This document shows, one piece after another, positions 22,501 to 36,601 of a DNA stretch of 64,000 nt. The notes under the pieces are model-generated. The model was not told where the DNA came from, made no database searches, and was given only the letters and a program-made list of their open reading frames with translations. The position numbers were made by a program, and so were the translations under genes. The stretch covers positions 1 through 64,000 of the forward strand of contig JAVTVY010020301.1 in NCBI GenBank assembly GCA_036873755.1, read 5' to 3'. This stretch comes from Hanleya hanleyi. Taxonomy: Eukaryota > Mollusca > Polyplacophora > Lepidopleurida > Hanleyidae. Within the stretch, counting starts at the first letter, position 1. Each line of letters starts with the position of its first letter.

Positions 22501-25500
22501 GGTGGCTGTAAACAGGCTCTGATAGGCTCGAATGAAATTCGCGCACCCAAAGTTCGGAACCATTAGTGTAGTCAAGTGCTCCTGCATGAGAGCTTCACAA
22601 TGCTACCTCACTCGACCCTATCGGACCATTAGTGGCCCACCTAGATCCCAACACGTTCGCACCGTGTGGACCTATACACACATTGCCATGCAGTATAGGC
22701 CTATGGGCCTACCCAGGTCTCGGTGACTTTTTTCAAAAATATCACCGTTTCGTGCCGGGACACTTCCTATCATGTTTGTCTTGACGAGACTAAGAAAACA
22801 AATCCAAACAACCATACCGCAAATGTCTAGAAGTAGGTTTCCCACTGGGCAAACATTGGTCCTATACCCCTAGTATGGGACTATATGGGTCTCCCTGAAC
22901 TTTTTCCAAAAATTTCAACGATTCGCTCCGCGACACTCCCTATCATGTTTGTCTTGACGAGACTAAGAAAACGAGACCCCACAACCTATACCGCAAATGT
23001 CGAGAAGTAGGTTTCCCAGAATGGTCCTATACCCCCCATACCCCATATAGGCATTTTCCCGTAATTTAGGATAAAGTCCGTGTTCCGTTTTTTTTTAGGA
23101 AAATTTTTACATACACCCACCCTGGAACTAGGGGGAGATAACTCTATTGATAGGCACTGCCCGCTAAGCCCGGCGACCTATATACCCCCATACCCCATAT
23201 AGGCATTTTCCTGGATTTTTCGATAAAGTCCGTGTTCCGTTTTTTTTTCAGGAAATATTTTACATGCACCCACCCATGACTGGATGCCCCTTCACATAGG
23301 CTTCACATTGATACCTCATACAACTCCATCGGCCCATTAGGGGCTCCCCTAGGTCCCAAAACGTCTATTTCCATACCCTTGGTCCACCGCGCATGCGCAG
23401 AATGGTGACAACGCCCGAGCCGCTAGTCCAGTCAGATGCCCCTTCACGAATGCTTCACATGGATACCTCATATGACCCCATTGGACCATTAGGGGCTTCC
23501 TAGCTCCAAAACGTCTAGTTCATACCCTTTGGCCACCGCGCATGCGCAAAATGACACTAGTTCAATCCCACACCCAGCCCATCAGATGCCCCTGGACGAA
23601 TGCTTCACTTTGATATCTCACTCGACCCCATCGGTCCACTAGGGACCCACCTCGATCCCAAAACGTCTATTTAGGTATAGAGTGTATAGATGACGCTACC
23701 ATCGGAAGTGACGTCATTTTCACATCCGGGTGAAAGTTACCCCCATTTAGCCTTTCCCTACTACTATGGTCACCTGAGACGAAATCTATGAGGTCTGAAG
23801 CGTATTTACACGATAACAGGAACTTCGAACCAATATAGAATGAATACAAACGAATGATCAATGAATTTTAGTATCTTGCGAATGCTGTTTAACGAAATTA
23901 CGAACGAAGATGTTTCCAGGGAATTATGAAATTCAATTACTATGTATCAATACCGAACTCTTTGCTAGGATCTTGTCTTGGCGTTATTGTCAGACCAACA
24001 TAAGATACTCCTATCGAGCCACCCCTTTATGAACTCGAGTTAATATTTTACGACCAGAGTTTACAATTAAGCCGCGACTTATGCAAGGAATTTATGCAAG
24101 GAATAAATAGCATACCTCCAATGAACCAGCCGAGGGAGAAACAAGAGATTGAACCAAGCCACCAGCCAACATAAGGTATTTCCTTCGGTTCTCTTTCGCA
24201 CTGTGCTTTCTTGTAGCGATTCCTTATTTCGACCAATAGTCTGATGACGAAAGCGAGTAGTGCGAAACTTCCGCTGACGATCAGGTATATAGGAATGTAT
24301 CTCTCTGCCGGACAGTCATTATTGTAAATAGAACCTGTGAATATGGAATGGTAGATGATATAACCAACTAAAAGCATGTCGGAACTGTGGTGGTTAATAC
24401 TTAAATCAATACACATAGAGACAGACATTATGGAGTAATCATTAATATTACATGCCCCCATTGTTGTTATCAAAGAAGTCAGCTGAAACACTTAACATTA
24501 TTTATAGAGAAGTTTGGTAATTCTTGAAAGGTTTGATAGTATTTTCTTGCGAAACCACTCTGCAAAAGTTTCTCTGATATGTTGATCCCTCGTGTTTTTT
24601 TCTACAAGGTCTAGCCTTTACTGCTGGGTGAAATGTGTATACCCTATGTGCATTTTCTATGTCACAACATTGTAGAATCTGGCTAGACCATAATTTACCA
24701 TCCAATGCTTGAAAATGCTTTTGTAAAGGGCATGTTTATAGTATTCGATCATTCGTATTCGGGAGGAGCAGGGACCATATGACAGTACCTAATAAGCAAG
24801 CGGTATTCAATGCCGAACAAACAATCAGTGAAAATGTCCGACTGCGACACATGCAAACTGTTCACAAATGCGCGACTATTATCGGCAATGAATATCGCTA
24901 TGGGCGACAACTGACTGTTTTATTATGCCCCCCACCCCCCGAGGGGGGCATATAGCGATCGCTTTGTCCGTCCGTCTGTCCGTCCGTCCGTCGGGGCGTC
25001 CGTCTGTCCGTCCGAGTTTCTTATCCGCGCGATATCGCGGTTAATATTTGATGGACAGGATTGAAACTTGCATGGAATGTGCCCAGTACCTCGTAGTTGT
25101 GCAGCGTAGAGTTTTTTTTCCGAGTTCCGGTATAATTTTCAAGAGTTATGGCCCTTTTCTGAAATCTCTACGAATTGGACTTGTCCGAGCTGGATCTTGG
25201 TTAATATTGTATGGACAAGTATGAAATTTGCACGATATGTGGTCAGTGCCCCACAGTTGTGCAGCGTAAAGTTTCTTCGCGTTTCGCTTATAGTTTCAAG
25301 AGTTATGGCCCTTTGTTCTTGAAATATCCATGAATTGGGACTTGTCCGGGCTGGATCTCGGTTAATATTGTATGGACAATTATGAAATTTGCAGGATATG
25401 TGGTCAGTGCCCTGTAGTTGTGCAGCGTGAAGTTTTTCCACGTTTCGCGTATATTTTCAAGAGTTATGGCCCTTTTTTCTTCAAATCTTTGTGAATCGGG

Positions 25501-28500
25501 ACTTGTAGGGCTGGATCTCGGTTAATATTGTATGGACAAGTATGAGATTTGCAAGATATGTGGTCAGTGACCCATATGTGTGCAGCGTGAATTTTCTCTG
25601 CTTGCGATTATGTTTTCAAGAGTTATGGCCCTTTGTTCATCAAATCTAAGTGAATGAGATATATTTATTTGTCCAGGCTGGATCTCGGTCCATAACTGAT
25701 TTGAACCAGGAAAACGGCTATATTATATGTTATTCTAAATTCCAAAGCAGACAACATAGGTCCTGAAGTATGAAATTGCCCCCAAAAGAGTAAATTGGGT
25801 GCAAAAATCAAAGTTCACTGATCGCTTCGTAATTTCACCACAATATACTCCCAAGGAATGTAGGTCTCATAACCAGGTCACATTTTCGGATTTGGTGAAG
25901 CCCTGGTGACCATCTTGCATCGAAACATCGTATTATCACTTGTTGGTTGATACTTGGAATATGTATTATGTAAGGCATGGCAAAAAAAGTGACAAACAGA
26001 ATTTTATAACTATCCAAATTAGGCCACCAACCAATACAGAACAGAACAGTGGCGGGGCAGTGTCGGATTAAAGCGGAAGAGGGGGGGCGGGGGGGGGGGG
26101 CATAGAATTGAGCACTCTCTGATTGCTTCTTTCCTGTGTTTAGGATTTGATACATTTTGAACAATTCTCAACATACTATGTGTTTGTATGCCCGGAATGT
26201 CAATCAGTTTCCAAATTAATTAGCACTAAACACAGAAGCCGATGAAGTAACCTCCGATTCAAAGTCTATTCATCTGTTTCCGAAGTTTCCGAATTCCTGG
26301 ATATAATATCGTCTCTGTTATGAATGGCATCACCTCATATATGACCATGGAGGACGATTGAGACGCGTTTCAGTGAGTAATCCTCATTTATGGACATAAT
26401 TTCGTCCTTTTCAGCGAAAACCGATTCTGCTGGACTGAAAGGGTGGATGGTTTTATTTGTACAACATTCTTTATTCGAGTAAGCGAAACAATAAACAAGC
26501 GGTAAATTATTTAAAATCTTCTTCCAAAAGTTGGTATAAATGAATCCAATGTGACGCGGAACTCCTGTCCATTCTCCATCGCCAGGCTACCAAGAAACTG
26601 GAAAGATGTCCGAGTTCGTCGCTTGTCGCAAGCGCAAATTCTTCATCTGCTAGCATGTGGCAAACATAGTCTCGACCGAGCTAGATGAATAGAAAACTAA
26701 TTAAATAACGCGTCGAATATAGTCATGGTTCTGTCCTACAATCATGGGAATTTATTTATGAGCAATTAAGAGGATATACCAGATACATCAGTACCTTTAC
26801 GTATATGGAATTACAACACATATAAGGGAAGTGGGAAGAGGTGCCGACAACATCTATCAATGTCCGATACGATACGCCAATTACTAGCCTGTCAGGAGAG
26901 GTCTATCATTCACCATATTCTCCACTCCATGAGAGTTTACCTCGACCCGAACAAAAGACAAGAAAAAAGTATCAAATATTATTTCGTCAACAAGACACTT
27001 TGACAGTCGCGGACATTTGCTACACCTACCAATAACAACCATGGCGATGGGTATTGCTGTTCCAATCATAAGGCATACAAGAACACCAACTGAAATAGAA
27101 ATTAATGTACACGATTACATTGCTCTTATGCATATTGTTGCATTATGTATTCTGAATTTATTCAACCCAGACTGAATTGCAGTGCTGTTAAGCGAAACGT
27201 GTTGTGAATAGACATATCTCTACACACAATTCTTTGGATGGGGGTGAGGTAGATTTTCCAGGTCACAGTCTGCAGCCTTTCGACCAAAAGTGTTCCCGGC
27301 TATCAATGGCCGTTTGATGTCGTCTAACTGTTTGTCAGTGATCCGGTGATATCATGACAAAGCGCTGGGACGGTTCTATCGAAATTGTGGCCGTTCAGTG
27401 ATGACAAAATAGGCTCACACATATATAGTAGGATGTGAATTTGTATTTTACGCTCCCAGTTCCCAGTGGGTATAATATGACCTTTTAATTTTACGTTGTT
27501 CTAAGTCACTATGTGCAACCCCATGGCTATCCTGACGGAGATTTACTACCTTCTAGCCTATTATGTCTTTAGGTTAACCTCAGTGACTCAAGTTAGCTCC
27601 TAAATTTCACGACCTATCAACTAAATGCCCATAACCGTACGGGCCGGACAAACAAACACACAGAGACAGTTATTAAATTATGGTAAGATGTGTATTCGCA
27701 ATGATGCGGTTTTGGAAGGTAATCGCACTCTGCTTGTGTTCCTTTAATGCGGATTTAGACTATGCGCGGAATATAACATAACTTTCACTCACCAGATCCA
27801 CTGATGACAGCACAACACAAAGTACAGGCGTTCCTGGCGAAATCCACATTTCCATCTGACTGCTCTTTAGCTTTTCTAATGTCGCCGTATAGGGACTTGT
27901 AGGATGGAGGAGGATCTATAATAATTATAAAAACGTTTTAAGCATTATTCAGTTGTAAAATGCCGGCTTGATATGAATGAAAATGCGGCTAAAAGATCAT
28001 GGATGGATTGGGTGGAAGAAGGGGGGGTGGAGGTGTAGAACTGTGTAGTTAGTAGAAGAACATCTCACATTTGATAACAAACTCATCCGAGCGACGATTC
28101 TTGAAAGACTGATATTGCTGTGAATGCACATGTCGTTTTCAGGAATTGAAAATGGAAATCAAACAACGGGTGAAATTTTATCAATTGACAATTTTATCTT
28201 TTTCCTTATTAAATAATGTTAAGCTCGAGATTTTGCACATTGAGGCAAATTATATGCATAGGGGCTATTCCTTATTCCGCTCTACTGATATCACTTCGGT
28301 GACATATTTAATCTATTTGCGTTATACGAGCACAATATCCGTGGGCTGATTGCTTCATTGCGTCACCCCTACGCCTTTGTGACCCCGCTCCCCTTTACAA
28401 TAACATGTCATCATTTCTAAGATAAAAAAAATGCCATAGAGATCCACCTCCCCACCAGCAGCACCAGTTGACCTGATATATCACCACAAGTCCCGAGCCA

Positions 28501-31500
28501 GCGTATCTAATTCCGCTCAATTCGGTGCTAGGGGCCGTGTGGGTACTCCATAGTCTCTGCATGAACATCTGAACATCTGCAATAAAAACGCAGCTGATAT
28601 ACTAAGACTCACTCCAACATATTACCTGTATATGGTCGGATTCTGCTAATGGACTGTCAGTCCCCGCCAGCCCTAGCTCTGTACACGTTATTTGATAAAT
28701 ATAAGTAAGTTTATTTTTTTTGGTGGGAAATTAGAGCCGTACTTCGTCGAGCATTACAGGATAGTATTTTCTGGGGATTCTAGCATTTTTAATTTCAGTG
28801 CTGTTTCCTGTTTTTCAGTTCGGCAATGTATCCATACTGCTTCAACTGCTTCAACTGCGTCCATGCAATACTGTTTCAGAGTTGTTATAATTCAGTACTG
28901 TCCCAGTACTTGATAGTAATGTACTGACGCAATACTGACTGTTTTGGATTATTGTACTGTTACAGTGGTTATATTTCAGTACTGTCTCAATACTTAATAG
29001 TAATGTACTGAAATTGTGCTGATTCTATTTAGCGAGTCCATAGCTTTAGCTAAATTTTATGGATTTGAAAATTGTTTCTCGTCACAGCTTCTCAGTCGCA
29101 GCGTAGGTCTCCTGAACCAAGCCCCTCCGACCGTATCCCCACCTCCAACCCTCATATATTCCGGAAGCTTACATCATGCTACAATAATCCAACCCATAAT
29201 CCAACCCATGCACTACCCTCGGAGGTTTGTCCCCATCCATAATTTTGGACTTGTTTCCGTCCACAGCTTTTCACCCGAACCCCATGTTTCCTGAACTAAA
29301 CCACGCCCCCCTGCATAAACCCTGATATATTCTGGAAGCTTACAACCCGCTGCACTTATTCAGTCCATCCACTAACCTCGGGCACACTTTGGTGATAAAT
29401 GGTCACTCTTGTCCAGCTGAATATTACAAAGTTAATTCGCCAAAATGCAGGTCTGACCTCTTTCTCTGCTATAAAACTATCATGTTATTGGCTTATTGGA
29501 AGTGGGACCTTACAGGATCAATCCATGTCTGGGTCATACATGTACATAAGACCTGAAAATTTAAATTGATGCTTCCTGGCTTGGCACTAAGTATTAGGAA
29601 GTTACTTCAGGAACTGGTTGACACCGTGCCCATGATGATTCTGTGTAGTATCATGTTTGCTTACTCGGCTTCAACGAAGCAACTTTTGAATGGCGAAGCT
29701 GGGACCAATCTGTCGCATGAAAGGCACACCACCATATCAAAAAATCATTGGCAGTGAGTCTGATGCTATTCACTCTCACTTGATTGTCTTTTTTTCTGAA
29801 CAGATTTGATCTCTCACTTTTTCAGGATAGATAACAAGCTACAAATGTATAGAAGCCCTCTAAGATAGAATCAAACCACCTCAAAGGAAGAAGCAACTTA
29901 AGCCACTCCTGTCAATTTTTGTGGATAAAACGTGGGACTGTACAAGCATAACTGTGGTTATTCAACGTAGTTGCTTTTAGTTGTACCATATAGCATCGCG
30001 GGGTGTTATAGAGTCTTCATCCGGTTTCAATACCTGCGTTTTCTTCAAGAATGTGGGGGGGGGGGGGGGGGTTAATTTGTTTTGAAGTAAACAACTCTCA
30101 CGTCTGGTTATTTTACGATGTGCTCTCAGAAAGCAAACAATTATGTTGTTTACCTAGTTTAAATGTAAACACTTAAGTATGTGTACGAATGAGGTAGCAA
30201 GCGTGTGGTTGAGGTAGCAGGTGTCAGATTTGGCATTCGATATTCAGCTATCATATATTTCTGCATCAATAATTGAAACAACTATTTCATGTGCCAAAAT
30301 AAAATAATAAAACGCATGCTGGTTCCCTGTAAGACAGAAGCCGTCAAACAGTTTTCAGTGATGACAGCATAACGTCATGGTGTTCTTTACATGAAATCTT
30401 TAACCAAATGAATTTTCAAGTCGTTTCCAGAGTTTATATCTTAGTCACGCTTGGATTGGGCAATGGACCCTTGCCTCGGGTTAAGCGAAATTAGACCGCT
30501 ATGAAGCACAGTGCCAGGAATCTTACAAACTACGACCGCATTGCCATCAGTGTACGATCTATATCACAGAATTTGAGGAACTTTTAGACATTTTTGTAGA
30601 CATTGGTTATGTAGTTTGACAACTTTCTGATAAGGAGCTTTTGAAATTTGGCGTTTTATTAAACAAGTATGCACGTGTGTATGAAATGAGAGCATTATAA
30701 ATTAAGTAGGTGGGGTGGTATGTCGGTGTGTGTGGTGGGGGTTTGTAATAGTCACCAGTCAATCTGAAAGTCTCCTCGAACAAGTATGCTTGTGTTAGAA
30801 TAAATATTTATCGAGTAAATGTGTTACTTTTCTGTTTGGTTAATGCCTTCCGAATTCCTCCAGCCACCGATTTATATTGGTCAGAGATGCAATTACCTGT
30901 GCATGTATGTGGCATTTGTCCACGAGGCAATGGGTACATGCTCTCGGGTATTGGCCATTTTTGTTTTCAACCAAATTGATTATGGACAGCCCATGCCTCA
31001 GCCAGATGTATTGAATCTGCCATACATAAAAGGCAGGGGTGTAAAGGGATATCAAATTTGCTCTCTTGTTATATGGAATGTCCCTTGCATATGCCACACA
31101 TGTATGGGCATGTATGGGGAAAGCAATTTTCCATACATTACCAATACATTACCTTTTTCTTATGCGGCATACATGGATGATATCATAATGTTGTATGGGC
31201 ATGTATGAAGAACGCAATTTTACATATATTGCCCATGCCCGATATTTTGCTATGCAGACTGGTCCATACATATGTAGCAAGTTTATGGAAGCTACCATTC
31301 GTCTTGTATGTGCATGTATGGGAAAAGCAACTTTCCATACGTTACCCATATATGATTTTTCTGTTGGATGCATGGGCCCCATACATATGCCGCATGGGCA
31401 TGTATGAGGAAAGCACGTTGCCATACATAAGCCATATATGATCATTAAATGGACAGTGGCCCATGCATTTGCCAGACATGTATGGAGTTCATTGACGAAA

Positions 31501-34500
31501 GGCATGTATGGGAATAATCCTGTATGTGCATGTATGGGAAAAACAATTTTCCATATATTACCAATACGTAGTCGTTTTATATGGCAAATCTATACATTTA
31601 CTAGACGGTATGGATTCTACCATACATGCAGCAAGGCATGTATGGGAGTTATCTGGGTATGTCTTTTTATGGGCATGTATGGGAAAAGCAATTTTTCGGT
31701 ACATTGCCCAAACGTGGTCTTTTAAATGGACATTGACCCAGACATGTATGGAGATTACCACACATGCAGGGAAGTATGAGAATATTCAAACACGCTATCA
31801 CTGTTATATTATATATGCTGAAGTTGTACCAGCTATGATCTGGGTCAGATAAATGGTGCCTGTAAGCCATCGGCTGCACATTTCTGTCCGCTACTTCACA
31901 TATTTGCTTAACAATAGTCCCATGAGTCAGAATAATCATGTACGCTACAATCAATATTAGGCTTAATAATTAACTGGCAGCTGGCTTATAGTTCTGGTAT
32001 ATTGATTATTTTTCATTATGTTTATCAATTACGATGAAGCTGTGACAATCTCAATCCTAAGTCCACCTCGCGACATCTGTGTACCGGAGGCCTCTGCAGT
32101 TTGAGACATTTGATATTATTAATTCGTCTTCTGAAGGTTAATTATATATTTCAAAATGTATCCATAACCATTACAAATTCAATTATCTGTCAATGGAGTA
32201 TTGGAAGTTTACGACATCTTCAAAATAAAATAGTATATGTAATTCCTATTACTATTGTATTTTATTATACATTTGTGACGCACACTGGTATTATTTCCAG
32301 CGCGTTAAAGTAATTAGCATCACAAAGTTTTCTAAATATTTAGTCACACTAAAAGATAAATGAATGGCTGATGTTAGTATTCTGTTCGTATATGACTCCT
32401 CCATATTTCATTTAATACTTTTATAAGGCACAATCCATTGTTGGCCGGTCCAGGTTCATACAAATTCCAGTGCATCAAAGAATAAAGCTTTTTTACATTG
32501 GCTTATCATGAAATTTGTAAGACCATTCAATGACAGAGTTTCCGTAAAGGTCGCTTGTCATATGCAGCTCACTCATATTTCCTAACTTGAATGAAACAAC
32601 TTGATTTGGCGTCAGAGAAAAGTCATGTTGTCTTGCTGTGGTTCACCGAGTCTAACATTTGAATAACATTTTGAAAATGAAAAATAAATGTGAAAATGTA
32701 TTGTGATTATGGAGGAGTAAATTCTACATGGACGACGACTGCCTAGCGAATGTCAGATCTGACACTTGTACTAGCGAGCTTCTGATAAATACTCACCGTT
32801 CATAGCCTGATTACATGTATATGTGGGCAGTGCATTCTCTTCTTTGTCCTGAAATATAGACACCACATAAATGTCACTGTAAATCATAGCCATCTAATTT
32901 AGCTCAATCTCTATGTATACCGCTACGAATTAGTTCATCTGTTCAAATTCCAGAGGAATTACTCCCTGGTTGACGGTACACATCACTGATTAGCCTGTTC
33001 GAAATCGGTTTGAAGCCATTCTAACTGGCCTCAAAATGACAAGCAGAAGTATTATCTCTAACAGTGGAAGTAGTATACAAAGGCTAAATTGGCGTAATAG
33101 CGCCTCACTGCGCATGCGCAGAACCTTGTGTGACGTCATAAGTGTGTTTGTGCGCATGCGTGATGTGTGGGAGGTGGGTACAAGATGGCCGCGAGTGTGA
33201 GTGAGTGCAAGATGTGGGAGGTGGGTACAAGATGGCCGCGAGTGTCATGTGTGGGAGGTGGGTACAAGATGGCCGCGAGTGTGATCGCCAGTGTCATGTG
33301 TGGGAGGTGGGTACAAGATGGCCGCCAGTGTGAGTGCAAGATGTGGGAGGTGGGTACAAGATGGCCGCGAGTGTCATGATGTGGGAGGTGGGTACAAGAT
33401 GGCCGCCAGTGTGAGTGAGATGTGGGAGGTGGGTACAAGATGGCCGCCAGTGTGAGTGAGATGTGGGAGGTGGGTACAAGATGGCCGCGAGTGTTATTTG
33501 GTGGGAGGTGGGTACAAGATGGCCGCCAGTGTGAGTGGAAGATGTGGGAGGTGGGTACAAGATGGCCGCGAGTGTTATTTGGTGGGAGGTGGGTACAAGA
33601 TGGCCGCCAGTGAGTGCAAGATGTGGGAGGTGGGTACAAGATGGCCGCCAGTGTGAGTGGAAGATGTGGGAGGTGGGTACAAGATGGCCGCCAGTGTCAG
33701 TGAGATGTGGGAGGTGGGTACAAGATGGCCGCGAGTAGTAAAATGTATAAAAGGAGTCGATTTTTAGGGAAAGGGGTGTATTCAATCTGACTTACCTGAC
33801 CTGACCTGTCTCCCTGCCTGCCTGCCTGCCTGCATCCCTGCCTTGCTTGCCTGCCTGCATTCTGCCTGTATGGAATGCATGTACTGACTTGGTTCTGGTT
33901 TTTTCCATCACGGTTGTGCGCAGGTGTATGACGTCACTTCCGGTCTGCGTGAATCGGGTGTGACCTGGGACTATGGGATGCATGTACTGACTTGGTTCTG
34001 GGTATTTGTCATCACGGGGAGGTCACGTGATCAGTTCAAGGTCATATCCATTTTTTTCCATCACGGTTGTGCGCAGATGTATGACGTCACTTCCGGTCTG
34101 CGTGAATCGGGCGTGACCTGGGACTATGGGATGCATGTACTCACTTGGTTCTGGGTATTTGTCATCACGGGGAGGTCACTTGATCAGTTCAAGGTCATAT
34201 CCATTTTTTATCGATATGTCAACCCACACCCAGTCCATTAGATGCTCCTTCACCTCAGCTTCACTTTGATACCTCACTCGTCCCCATTAGACCATTAGGG
34301 GCTCCCCTAGCTCCAAAAAAGGCTATTTTCATAGCCTTCGGCCTTCGCGCATGCGCAGAATCACCCTAATTCAAGCCCACACCCAGTCCTATCAGATGCT
34401 CCTTCACGGCACCTTCACTTTGATACCTCACTCGACCCGATTGGACCATTAGGGACGCCTCTAACCCCAAAAAGGCTATTTTCACACCCTTCGGCCGCTG

Positions 34501-36570
34501 CGCATGCGCAGAAGGCCGATAGTTCAATCCCATACCCACCCCATTAGATGCTCCGTCACTTTACCTTCAATTTGATACCTCACTCGACCCCATTCGTCCA
34601 TTTTAAAAATTTTTTTTTTTTGGCTATCTCCTACCTCCAAAAACGTCTATTTTCATACCTTTCGGCTACCGCGCATGCGCAAAATGCCCATAGTTCAATC
34701 CATACCCAACCCATTACATGCTATTTATAGGCAAGTGGGCTGAAGTGGGAGGTGGGTACAAGATGGCCGCGAGTGTCATGATGTGGGAGGTGGGTACAAG
34801 ATGGCCGCCAGTGTGAGTGAAAGATGTGGGAGGTGGGTACAAGATGGCCGCCAAGTGTCAGTGAGTGTAAGATGTGGGAGGTGGGACAACATGGCCGCCA
34901 GTGTCAGTGAGTGAGTGAGTGAGTGCAAGCTGTGGGAGGTGGGTACAACATGGCCGCCAGTGTCAGTTAGTGCAACAATAGGCTTGCCCACAGTGTTTTT
35001 TTGCTGTGTTACTTAAGCATAAAAATTTCCTATTTTTTCCGATAAATCCGTTTCAATTTTCACGGAATTATGATAACACTGTAATCCATAGTCTACACGT
35101 ATTTGTTTAGCCAAGAAAATCAATTTTATTTCGAATGTACCTGGTGTTTTCATTCTACCGTACACGAACTTTATGGTGCATAATTTCTTCGCCCTTGCAG
35201 CTACACCGGATGTTACTCCAGACGTCTATCAATGTTTTGACAATATATACACTGCATATTAGAAAATATGTTGAAACCACAAGATAAAGACAAAGAAGGC
35301 CCACTGTATAGTGCTGTGTTACCATCGCCCAAGCATTAAAATTTCCTAGTTTTATTTCGAATCATCAGATTTTAGTGCATAATATTGCTGAAATAATGCC
35401 AACAGAAAACTCAGAGTCAATTTAAATATTTATTTGTATTGAGCAAATTACAAGAATTTCGAAGAGAAAAGAGCCGAAATAATGTCTGTCTGTCCTGAAA
35501 ATCAGCTGATCAGCAATAAATCGACATCTCCGTGACCTTCAAGGAGATTTTGACATTAGGTTTTACCCGCTTTTATCACAAATCATTATAAAGAAATTGT
35601 CACACCCGGTGAACTCCTGAAACCCACATCCTACCTGAGAGTTTGGTAAGATATTCCATTCATTCGTTACCGTGGAGTAGAATTTCATCCATCAGTTTTC
35701 ACTGTTGTGGTGCCAAACACAAAAATTGACAAATTATACGGACTGCCACGATAAGCGAATGTATGCAACAAAATAGCGTTCCGTACTGCACATGTCCGAT
35801 AAAATCCCTCCAGTCGTTACAGAATGTTGATTCCACAAAACCTGTTCGGTGGCCTACATCATCGTTCAATCGCTGATCATAAAGGCTGCGTTCAGCTCAC
35901 CAGAACTGTCTACACTTCGAAATCTGTGAAAGAATATCAATTTTCACGTTTCCTGTCTGATATCAGTCACACAAATTGATGCGTCCGCTGGAACACAGCA
36001 CACTCCCTCGATTATAGTCTACGTGTTACATGCAGGCGATGCATGATGCAGATCACATTATTCATCTCAGCGGACACCGAAAGGAACAAAGTTCCGTTAT
36101 AAACTGCGACAGAGAATGTTCCCCAGCTCAGAAAACAACACAATGATCAGTGAAATCGTCCTTCGTATGCAGGACGCTAACAAAACGCTAACAAAATGGC
36201 TACTGAAGACCAAAATTTGCCCGGATAATCGCGTCGTTCAAACCACAGCGCCACCTATACGCTTTGGTGCAAGGGAGACAACTCGGACTAGACCAATTCG
36301 AAGATCATGTCCGCTATATTTGGCCTGTATGGGTATAGGGGTGGTCGGGTTTTTTTTTATGGCTTTTACTATGAGCTATGAGGTTGATCATGTAGAATAC
36401 GATGGAAAAAACTATCAAAGTACCGCGTAGGCTTGTATATAGATCCATATAGACCCATATACACTCATATACTGTATAAATCCATACGGGTGGACATGTT
36501 GGAGTCTAGGTGGAGCACTAGTGGCCCGATGGGGTAGAGTGAGGTCTTATTTTAAAAGCTCTCGAGGAAA

Positions 36571-36601
<31 letters not shown>

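Larger units (their letters stand above)
7865..23765 (+). mobile_element. Polinton P1, complete with TIRs and 6-bp TSD
   Basis: The element starts AGTAGTAGGGAAAGGCTAAA and ends with the inverted match TTTAGCCTTTCCCTACTACT. It is flanked on both sides by the 6-bp duplication ATGGTC (7859-7864 and 23766-23771), as Polinton integrases produce. Length is 15,901 bp including two later insertions. Gene order from the left is three small ORFs, integrase, membrane protein, ATPase, small basic protein, Pro-rich protein, minor capsid, capsid-associated protein, major capsid and protease, all on the plus strand. No polymerase is present. Multiple stops and frameshifts mean it cannot mobilise itself. It lies in intron 5 of the TMEM272-like gene, in the opposite orientation to that gene. 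Confidence 0.92.
21610..23765 (-). repeat. P1 right terminal inverted repeat region (expanded)
   Basis: Inverted relative to 7865-9330. It carries CCAAT boxes (21630-21690), nuclear-receptor half sites (~21785-21830), a GC-rich block (~21850-21960), an ETS-CRE site (~22003), NRF1-site repeat units, a captured capsid-gene fragment, two extra tandem repeats and the terminus. It is longer than the left TIR because of these additions. Confidence 0.8.
27916..32796. other. Intron 2 of the TMEM272-like gene
   Basis: No other gene. It contains a fragment of the Penelope-like 3' region (28502-28570), small local duplications around 28890-28990 and 29100-29340, a G17 run (~30055-30072) and a tandem array at 31090-31760. 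Confidence 0.55.

Noticed and set aside
30819..31954. Several 70-130-codon frames in both directions
   Set aside because: By-products of the CATGTATGGG tandem array; no domain or consistent frame.
33167..33735. CRISPR-like array
   Set aside because: Units are contiguous tandem repeats with short variable joins, not equal spacers, and the DNA is eukaryotic with no cas genes.
33136..33785. Long open frames through the GGTGGGTACAAGATGG array on both strands
   Set aside because: They arise from tandem repeats without in-frame stops, have repeat-only composition and appear in several frames at once.
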